From Dillenia suffruticosa (lineage: Eukaryota; Streptophyta; Magnoliopsida; Dilleniales; Dilleniaceae): a stretch of 64,000 nucleotides of DNA. The stretch covers positions 33,358,261 through 33,422,260 of the forward strand of contig JAVTVX010000012.1 of NCBI GenBank assembly GCA_033439265.1, in the 5' to 3' direction. The notes below the pieces were generated by a model, which worked only from the letters and a program-made list of their open reading frames with translations, was not told where the DNA came from and made no database searches. The translations under genes and the position numbers were made by a program. This document shows positions 55,335-64,000 of the stretch, piece after piece (within the stretch, counting starts at the first letter, position 1; the number at the start of each line of letters is the position of its first letter).

Positions 55335-57241
55335 GAGTATAGATGATGTGGTAACCGACCTTATAAAAATTGAAAAAAATAAAAAAATAAAAATCCTTGC
55401 TTTGCAATTTCTTTTTAGATTTAAGAGACATTGTCCCCGCATTATGTTTTGTTTTTGTCTCGTACCCTTGCAGGTAACAATAATCAACTCAATTTGTAGA
55501 AATTGACAAGAGCTGTTTAACTTCTCCTGTTGGTTTCTTGGAGTTTAGCTCTTGGAATTGAGCAATTTTGACTCTTTAACAATTAGATAAGAGTTTGTTT
55601 TGACCTTCAATTAATTATCATTTATCTTCAACTTGATTTTCTTATGTATTTAACCTATTTTTTTTATAATCTAAGATGTTCCAAACTTGCACCATATTAA
55701 TTAAGCATTGTCCTTTTCTTTTTCCTCCTTTGAAGATATCATGTTTTCTCATCATTTTGGGTAAGTGACTTACCCATCCAACTACACTAAAATCTTTGAA
55801 ACAACCTCGTTAGGGGGGGGGGGTGAGAAGATTTTATGTTTAGAGATTTAAAGTAAGACCTGAAACAAGGTGAATGAAGGGACAAAAGAGATTTCATGTG
55901 GACATACAAAAATGAGCATTTAGGATATTCACTTCTTGAGTAATTATGACAACAAAGAAAGAGTAGGTCCAACCCATCTCTCAACTCCATATTACCATCA
56001 TGAAACCTAAAACAATATTTTGTTCATACGACACTTTTAGTCGATGGCTCTTTGCAAGTCCTCTAAACAATTAAAAATAAAATTGACCAACTGAAAAAAA
56101 TTATACTATTTTTATGACAAGATGGTGAAGTCATTCTCTCCCCCACTCAAGTCTCCACACGAAATGCTATTTTCAAATTTTGGCATCAAATGGCTCATGT
56201 GGAATGGAATGTTTGTTGTGGGACGAAAGTTCTCTTGGACTTAGGTTTCCATACCCACAAGTGGATTGCGAGTCTGTGCCATTGATGAGTAGTGATGATG
56301 ATGGAGACCTAGACTCCATCACCAAATGTTGTAACCACTAGAGATAACGATGCAATGAGACTCACATTAACATAAGGTTAGAACCTGCAACCACGTCTCA
56401 GTCTGGACGTGCCCAAATGGCTCTTAAGAGTTATTTGAACTCTTATATTTTTCTAGGCAAATAATGATTTTTTTTTTGTTTAAATTTTGATCACTGGTAT
56501 ATAAATATTAAGCTCTAATAATGATTTAAGTTTGTATTGCTACATATTATTATTATTTTTTTAATCACAATTATCCAGATCCATATTCAGACTAATCTGA
56601 TTTAAATATCTGTGAGAACTCTAATTACGAGACGACTTTCCAAAATATAGTTTTTTTTCATTCTCAAGTTTCGAACCAAGATTTGATTAAAAAATCTAAA
56701 ATCTCATCTCATTAGATTAATTATCCGTTGGTGTTATCACACGTTATAATGTGTATAGGATATTTAGGATCATTTTATTATAGCATGATCCTAGAGGGTC
56801 CAGTATGTGAACAACCTCGGACAAGAGATGACCCATCAACCAATCAATGTCTTCAAATTTTATTTTCATCCGAAGAGGGTTCTGATGAAGGTCTGCTTAT
56901 GGTTGGGACCCAAAGCATGACCAGAAGAAGACTATTTTGGTGACACACTCTTCACAAGATCAAAATTTTCTAATCATTAATGATAGGCCTTTCTATGGAA
57001 TTTAATGAGCTTATAGAATTTTATGCACAATTCAACTCATAGAAGTCAACCCACATAGGACTGGCCTATGGGAAGACAGAACTCATTCTTAATTAACCTA
57101 ATTCAGAGTCTTGGTCTATCGTTAACAGACTTGTTTCTTCTCAAATAAATTTTAATAACTATTCTAAAATGTATACATATTTACTTTCACATCTAGAAGG
57201 AAATAAGTAAAATTCTTTTTCCTTCAAAAAAAATTAATTAA

Positions 57242-57276
<35 letters not shown>

Positions 57277-57873
57277 ACCCCCTATTAGTATAAATATATG
57301 AATTAAAATCTTTCTTTAATGACTCCAGCAGCAAAGCAAGCATTTAGGGTTTGATCTCCAAATTAATTTGTAGTAAATATCCTTCTGTTAAACAAAACAT
57401 TGGGATTTATTTTATATCTAAAAATAAACAAATTAGGACAATCACTTTTTTATATGTTATATATCAAAGTATGTGTCGTAATAAATAAATAAATAACTTG
57501 TATCCGTTCTTTTTATTTCTGCAAATAAAAAAAGGGACCCCACAATATCTTTACATGTGTAATTTTTATTTTTATTTTTTTCATAATAAATAGTGTAGAT
57601 ATAGTTCCCATTCTTGTAATCTTATCTTAGGATTAGCCTATTAACTATCAAAATCTATTCTAAAATTAGACTTTGTAATTTTATTCAGCATGGCCATGTG
57701 AAGTTTTTTTTTTTTTTTTTTTTTGTTCAAAATTCCTCAATTAAATAGCCAACATTCAGAATCTCATTCATAAGATTTTGTTCCATTCACTAATGAAAAG
57801 CAAGGTAATCATTTTTGCTTCTAAAGAAGAGGTGTTTTAGAGTTGGTCGGGCAGAAAAGACAATTAGATACAT
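55335..57873. other. Intergenic stretch
   Basis: Contains a SINE-like copy (56556-56735), a poly-G run near 55815 and (GA)n at 57245-57275. No convincing gene. Confidence 0.5.
56556..56735 (-). mobile_element. SINE-like repeat
   Basis: T-run, then CAGACTAATCTGATTTAAAT, CTCAAGTTTCGAACC (box B-like on the minus strand) and TAGATTAATTATCCGTTGG. TSD not identified. Confidence 0.55.
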
Positions 57874-57957
57874 GTTCCCGAGGGGACAGCCTAGTGGTAC
57901 AAACCCCCCTCTCCCAACGTGATGATTCTAGATTCAAATTCTTATATAACAAAAAAA
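57874..57957 (+). mobile_element. Short tRNA-derived SINE
   Basis: TSD AATTAGAT(A/G)CAT at 57862-57873 and 57958-57969 (one mismatch). GGGACAGCCTAGTGGTACAA (box A-like), CTAGATTCAAATTC (box B-like), A tail. Confidence 0.85.
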
Positions 57958-59103
57958 AATTAGATGCATCAATTTGCACCTATTACTGTGATATACAGAA
58001 ACTTCTCTATACTAACATTTTTTATTTAAAATTATTTTCGGTTTCTGAAATGTTTTCATATCATTCAGACGTTTAATTTATGAATTTAAAATTTTTTAAT
58101 ATTTTTAAAAATATTTATTGAAAAAATTAAATTTGATTTGGCATTGCCTTCATTGATTTAATTATCTTTCTTTTTCCCCATTCATTTTTGATAAATCCTA
58201 GGACAGTTTCATTAATTATTACTAGGATCATTTCATTCATTTGCCATTGTCTCACAATTATTTTTAGCCTCTGCTTAAGCACGCCCAGAGACATTCATAA
58301 TTAATTTTAAATGCCTATTTTAATATGGGGATTCATTAATTTAATATTTACTTAAAATACTGTAGTTTTTGCACTTGATAATCATAACCATTATAATATT
58401 GCTAGTTAGGGAAAACCTTAAATTCTACTAAGGAATGATTAATAATTACAAGGTAGAGCAAACACCAACTTCCTGCACGGTTTTCATGCTATTAATCCAA
58501 AAATTAAAATTTTTGCCTCTATAAGCCCCCCCCCCAAAAAAAATCAAAATAAGAATTAATAGATGAAATTGGAAATTTATTTTAAAGGTCTGACATATGA
58601 TATATATTTAAAGTTATAATTTTTAAAAAGATAAGAATTATATTTTGTTTAGTAGGACAAATAATTTAAATTTTAAATTTTAAATTACTATATATAAATT
58701 TAATTTTAAAAAATTAAGAGTAGTTGCTCTCTTCTTTCCGGCCATTCGCCCCGTGTATAGACCAAATTGGAAACAACCATGTTTTATGGGCCATCAATGA
58801 TTTGCGTGAAAAACACCTAATTGTGTTCCCAATATATAAGCTTGTTAAATTTATTATTATTAATACTTTATATTAATGTGTGTGTGTGTTTTTGCAATGC
58901 ACCACAAGTGTTTGCTCGTTGGTATTACAAAACTTATGGTCCATAAAAATAATATTTTCAATTTTCTTAAAATATAATTTGTCCCGACTACTGCGCGCGA
59001 CCGACCCATATGGTCATCCCATTTATACAATTTGAGTCTCTCACTTTTTCAATTCTGCTAAATTATGTTGCCTCTTATAACTTCTCCTATCCACTCACAG
59101 AAC

Positions 59104-59113
59104 GCCACGTGGC
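59104..59113. promoter_or_regulatory. Palindromic G-box GCCACGTGGC
   Basis: Perfect 10-bp palindrome with CACGTG core, a typical bZIP/bHLH site. No gene is recognised next to it, so its function is unproven. Confidence 0.4.
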
Positions 59114-59714
59114 AGGGTCACACTCTCTGTCCTAATTCTGTTGACCCCTTTTTCAGAAAAAGAGAAAAGTATATATGACATAATGATGATTTCAGACTGA
59201 CATCCTCAGCATATCATTAGCTATACGTACGTATATGGGTAGATGATAATGGGAGGGACTTAAATCATATCAGTTGGGGTTAATGCATGAGTAGGAGTTC
59301 CACCAAAACAAGGTTGCACTGCATGATTAGATGACATTAACCAAAAGGATAGAAAAATGCCAGGATGAGAGTTGTTGTGTGTCGTGCTAGTGGGTCATTT
59401 TGAAATTACTACCAATTTAGTGATTGCCATTCTTCTAACAAGTTGATGCATTCTTCGGTTGTTAAAAGAGGGGTGAAGTTAAATATATATAATAAGGTAT
59501 AGTACAATATGTCAGGAGTTGATGTTATAAAATTTTATCATGAAATTACAATATTTTGAATCAAATTTTACTTCTACCAAGATTAAGAGATTTATGAATG
59601 AAGGGAGAATAGCCACCTATAATGTGACTCGTTTTTGAAACACACACGCGCGCGCGATAGAACAATTACCAAGTCTTTATTCCACCGAATAAAGTTGACT
59701 ATATAGATCTTTTT

Positions 59715-59810
59715 TCCTCATTGTACTTGTATGCAAACATGGTCCCGATGGGACTCAAACCCGACTTTCGGATCATAAAACCAACGCCTTTAACCATTTA
59801 GGAGATATTG
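59715..59810 (-). mobile_element. tRNA-derived SINE head or tRNA-like relic
   Basis: The minus strand reads TCCTAAATGGTTAAAGGCG, then GTCGGGTTTGAGTCCCATC, i.e. A- and B-box-like segments at tRNA spacing. There is a T-run on the left as expected for a tail. It is not a foldable full tRNA by eye. Confidence 0.5.
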
Positions 59811-60451
59811 CTGTTGTTGTATATACATATTGCACTGTGATTGGTGAGGCAAAATGTAAGTATTTATGCAAGTTGAGAAAAAGTTGGAGTTCCTTCCCTA
59901 CATGATTGAGATTGAGAAATGACCCTTCTATTGTGGTGACGGAGAAATGTCTTTTTGTTCTTGCCCGATAAAAGAATAAATAATTTTTTGATAAAAATAA
60001 ATAAAAATTTTGTTAACAAGTAAATCGAGTCATATCATACATAATACTTTTAAAAATCAATATTTGACAGTAAATATACGTCGGGGAGAGTATTTTTTAA
60101 TAAATAACATATCTTATATTTTCTCCAGATGACACCAAAATATTTCAAATATTCTAAAACCCTACTTTATTTGAAAGAGTGATTTTAAAGATTAAGATTG
60201 CTCATAAAAAAATATGATCAAATAGTATTACAGGTTTCAACTCAAGTTATCAATTAAATACCGTTTAACAGTTTAAAGTTTAAATTATTAATTAAATACC
60301 ATTAAACGGATTAAAATTTAAACAGATTAATTATATTCTCCTTTATACTGTTAAGTAGGAGGAAAAAAAAACACAATTAAAGTTATTAAGTATAATCTGC
60401 AATTGCAAGATTAAATTCGTATGCATTTCCATTAGGCAAGAGGATGGACAT

Positions 60452-60562
60452 TTCTTTCTTCTTCTTCTTCTTCTTCTTCTTCTTCTTCTTTTTTGGTTTT
60501 TTTTCCTCCAACTGCTTCCATGGAGATGGTGAGGTAGTCATAAACCATGACAGGAGGACTCG

Positions 60563-60612
<50 letters not shown>
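60452..60612 (+). repeat. (CTT)n and (GA)n microsatellites
   Basis: About 13 CTT units at 60452-60490 and about 24 GA units at 60565-60612. Confidence 0.95.
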
Positions 60613-60615
<3 letters not shown>

Positions 60616-61071
60616 CAAGATGGTTATTGGGGAGGAAATGGGAACATTCTTTAGAAGGGAAAAGGACAAATAGGAAATAACAAAGGGTGGATGGGCGTGA
60701 GCTAATTATCCTTTTTAGCATATATTAACAGAAAGAGTACCCCATTCCCATTCCCTGTCTTTACCCTTTCAGGTCAATCCCCATCTCCCTCTACCTACAA
60801 CGCCCACCATCCCCCCTCCCTCTTTCCTTCTCTCACGCGCTTTTTTTTTTTAATTTATTTTCTATTGGGGGTTGGGGGATTCCGTTGATCTTGATCGAGT
60901 TTAGAGCACAACGAGTTCTGCAGTAGGTTGAAAGTTGATAGACTTGAGACTCAACTTTCCAATATGCAAATTTTTAGTATAATTATATTTGTACGCCTCG
61001 GAACCCTGGCCGCAGAGAGAGAGAAAGGGTACAACAATGAAGAAGGAGAAGGTGCGTGAATGGTACGTCAA

Positions 61072-61074
<3 letters not shown>

Positions 61075-61111
<37 letters not shown>
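61075..61111 (+). repeat. (GA)n microsatellite
   Basis: About 18 GA dinucleotides beside a GC-rich patch. Confidence 0.95.
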
Positions 61112-61115
<4 letters not shown>

Positions 61116-61726
61116 CGTTATGAGGAGGGCTTTGACCCTTCCGAGGCGGGAAGAGGCCCTATTGGACTGGACCCCAGATGTCGGACGCACGCGGGCTGGC
61201 CGGATGGGTCCTACGTTGACCCTTCCTCCTAAGGATGACGTCTCCGTCTCTGTCTCAACCATCTAATCTCTATTCATATGCCGTGTCTGGTAAAACCAGC
61301 TTCAAATTAAACAAAAATAATTCCTCCATCAAATTAATTTAATTAAAAATATGGAAGAAAAATATAAATAATATTTCTATTTTGAAGACTTTTATTCTAA
61401 CAATTTAGCCTGAAAAAAGATTAAAGAATTTCTAATTACCATAAAATATGTAACTTTTTAAATTGTAAAATGGAGTCACCGTTATCGATATATGTATAAT
61501 TTTGTATAAAAATAATTTTCTTGTGGTAAAAAAACCCCTTTTTAACTGAAAATAGACGTGTTTAACTTTTATTAGTTCTGATATATTTTTTATATAATAA
61601 TCCAAATAAGAAAATATCATATTTAATATTAAGAAAATACAGGTACTTTAACTATAAAAGAAAATAACGCATCCCCTTTGTGTAGTTTGCCCAAGTTGAA
61701 ATTTTCTTACCTTTGTAAGTGTTTGT

Positions 61727-61868
61727 TCTTCCCAAGACCACGTTAAATAATTAAATGAATTCCATTTCCCCACGTACACTCAAAGCAACTTCCGGTCTTT
61801 TCTTTCCAAGACCATGTTAAATAATTAAATGACTTCTATTTCCCCACGATAAACTCAAAGCAATTTAA
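61727..61868 (+). repeat. 74-bp tandem duplication
   Basis: CCAAGACCACGTTAAATAAT and CCAAGACCATGTTAAATAAT start 74 bp apart; each is followed by CCCCACG and CTCAAAGCAA. Confidence 0.88.
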
Positions 61869-62497
61869 CTCTGACAAAAATAGCCAAAAAAAAAAAAATT
61901 TATCTCTTAATAATTCAACTTTATTCAAATCAAGTTTAATTAATTTAATGTATTTATCGAATATCGATAATTTATAAAATAAATTATTATTATTATTAAA
62001 TATTCATAAAATAACTGAATATAAACCTACTCTTTACCTTTTATACATAAATTGTTATTGAAAGCTAACCTTTTATTTTATTTTCTTTTCCTTTTTTTGG
62101 AAAAAAATGTAGAATGTGAGCATCACAAAAGTAGGGTTCGAAGAGCTGTTTTCTGTACCATTTTATCATGAAAAATACATACGACGAGCAACTTATCTTA
62201 ATTTTTCTGACCATCAATTAATTTCTAATATTTATATCCATAGTACTGGTTTGGGTTGTTACTTCTTAGGATGTTGGCAAAGGTACTATAGAAAAAGTTG
62301 GTCACTTTCCAAAATACATTTATGTTATTTTGGTGAAATATCAATTACGACTTTTTTCCTATTTATTTTGGACCAATGATATAATTTTTTTTTAACAACT
62401 AGTGCAAAAAAAAATTGACTTCTATTTTTTTTTAAAAAAAAAAATCTATTTTTCCAAGAATTGGCCTTAATCTTTATTCTTAGAAATATTTTCTATT

Positions 62498-62590
62498 GAC
62501 TAGGCATCTGATGGTCACAACCCCTTCTTCCAACACGTGATTCAAGCTTCAAATCTCATGTAACAAAAAAAAAAAAAAGAGAAAAAGAAA
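62498..62590 (+). mobile_element. tRNA-derived SINE
   Basis: CTGATGGTCACAACCCCTTC, CGTGATTCAAGCTTCAAATC and CATGTAAC followed by an A-run, the same design as the 57874 copy. TSD unclear. Confidence 0.7.
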
Positions 62591-63717
62591 ATATACACAC
62601 ACTCTTCATGGAGTGGCAAAAGTCATTAGAAGACGCCTTTTACCTTACATGAATAAAGCTTGTAACGAACTATATAATTCCACGCCATGGGGTTGCCTAA
62701 ATTGAAATCAAAATTGACAACTCTGAATTTGGAAATTAGGGAATGCGAGGAGCTTTATTTGATCACATAATTAAAGCAAAAAGTGTAATTATTACCCTTA
62801 AATTATTTGATCATATTAGTTATTTCAAACATAATTACCGAATTTACTATCATATGTTTTACGCTAATACATTAATTTTTTTTTATAATTTTGTTTTATA
62901 CATTATTATTATTATTATTATTATTGTGAAAGCAATTTATTTTCTGTGAATTTCTTGGAAGCTCGTGGGGGCAAGGTCAACTTCATATGTTCTTTACATT
63001 AGTCAACGCACTGAAGTAAATGAACTTTGACATTTTCCTAAATACCAAACTTTAAGATTTTCCTGCAAATCATAATGTATGTGCATATGATTTGATGATG
63101 GTGATGAAGAAAATCATAATTTTTTAGGGTTTACTTTGACCTATTGACATGGGATGGCAGACTCAAATCTCTCCCTAAGTGCTTATTAGACTGACATCTT
63201 TCTGACCATGACTTGGAAAGTTAATGACGGATTTTCAAAGCAGCCAGTAACGTTTAAAACAACAACTATATTTAGTCCTTGTAAATATGTAGCAAAATGG
63301 AAAAAAAAAATTTAAATAATTATCCAAATCTCTTGGAAATTTTATTTGTATTGAAAAGTTTATAGCTTGGTTTTGATTTTCTTTCATGTTCCTATCTTCC
63401 CCCCCCCCCCAAAATTGTTTGGATGCGATTAAAATATAATAATAAAAATTTGGACTTTCATTTTGGTAAGGATTAGGCAAATAAATTTTGTTAATTTTGT
63501 TAGTTCAATTAAAATATAATAATAATAAATTAAGAATTTGGTTATTTTTCCATTTTTATGGACTACACCAAGCTAATTGAATTATTGTTCGGCAATTTGA
63601 AGATAAATATATGTAGTTGAATTAATATATCAAATATTATTGTGTTTTGATTAATTCCATATTCTTTAATTAAATTAGTTGGAGTTGATGCAGTGATCAT
63701 CAATTTAAAAACTATTC
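62591..63717. other. AT-rich intergenic stretch
   Basis: An (ATT)n tract near 62903-62925 and a poly-C run near 63400-63411. No gene seen. Confidence 0.5.
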
Positions 63718-63925
63718 TTAACCAACGTATAGTTGGTGTAGCAGTAGATCACTGTTTTCCTTAATCAAAATCACGAATTCGACTCGTGACTTGAGCATGA
63801 AATCAACTACATTCCCTAAGAAAGATCTTAGTCGGGTCGACCTAAATTAGTCAGGGCAAATCTCCGGTCAGCGAATGGTGAGAACCGAGTCCAAGGACAA
63901 AAAAAAAGAAAAGAAAAGAAAAAAG
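63718..63925 (+). mobile_element. SINE with 9-bp TSD
   Basis: TSD AAACTATTC at 63709-63717 and 63926-63934. It starts with a tRNA-like head (ATAGTTGGTGTAGCAGTAG, then CGAATTCGACTCG) and ends in an A/G-rich tail. It differs from the 43001 family in the body, so it may be a second SINE family. Confidence 0.82.
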
Positions 63926-64000
63926 AAACTATTCCTATAAGCTTAAATTTTGAACCCCACTATTATAGCTGAGGATTATGATGGATATACATGATTCACG

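Larger units (their letters stand above)
57970..62497. other. Intergenic stretch with microsatellites
   Basis: Has (GT)n near 58878-58890, a G-box at 59104, a CACACACGCGCGCG tract at 59640-59655, a tRNA-like repeat near 59715-59810, (CTT)n at 60452-60490, (GA)n at 60565-60612 and 61075-61111, and a GC-rich patch at 61120-61260 that could be a promoter or leader but has no attached gene. No convincing coding region. Confidence 0.5.

Noticed and set aside
59715..59810. Possible true tRNA gene on the minus strand
   Set aside because: A- and B-box-like words are present but acceptor and anticodon stems do not pair convincingly by eye; SINE head preferred.
60386..61266. Open frames over microsatellites (poly-Lys, Arg-Glu and Ser-Leu repeats)
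   Set aside because: Composed mainly of CTT and GA repeats; no domain.

Overview
This is nuclear DNA from a flowering plant, most likely a eudicot. It is AT-rich and microsatellite-rich, has intron-split genes with GT/AG borders, plant-specific families (F-box/DUF295, PPR, DUF538, bHLH), and many plant retroelements (LINEs, tRNA-derived SINEs, solo LTRs with TG...CA ends). The species cannot be named from the sequence.

Layout. 1-5.67 kb: a tandem array of about 12 copies of a tiny two-finger C2H2 zinc-finger gene (about 58 aa), with a 1.56 kb higher-order repeat and copies in every state from intact to broken. 5.7-9 kb: AT-rich, no convincing gene. 9.05-15.2 kb: tandem F-box/DUF295 cluster with one intact gene (10156-11316), one double-frameshift copy (12670-13812) and an older relic. 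15371-18041 and 21345-24814: two large solo-LTR-like elements of one family, each with a perfect 5-bp target-site duplication (TSD) and a very GC-rich core. 19.0-25.5 kb and 42.1-47.9 kb: two arms of a large diverged inverted duplication, each later invaded by different transposons. 26.5-27.7 kb: diverged relics of the zinc-finger and F-box families. 29373-30518: intact gene resembling Arabidopsis At5g39570 (PLDrp1-like). 37283-38228: two-exon DUF538 gene. 39.1-39.4 kb: frameshifted small membrane-protein remnant. 41109-42043: four-exon bHLH gene on the minus strand, closely resembling the tapetum regulator DYT1. 48773-49867: intron-less P-type PPR gene. 50-64 kb: no convincing gene; SINEs, microsatellites and short tandem duplications.

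There is no operon logic. The real single-copy genes (PLDrp1-like, DUF538, DYT1, PPR) are unrelated neighbours. What links the window is duplication: the zinc-finger array, the F-box cluster, a second relic site holding both families, and a 6-kb-scale inverted duplication that copied the upstream region of DYT1 without its coding region. Most transposons inside that duplication are absent from the matching place in the other arm, so they can be ordered in time.

The best candidate for something undescribed is the zinc-finger micro-gene array: many copies keep a TATA box, start codon and both fingers, and the second finger has an unusual one-residue spacing between its two cysteines. I do not recognise the family. 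All family calls are by eye from motifs; no database search was run.
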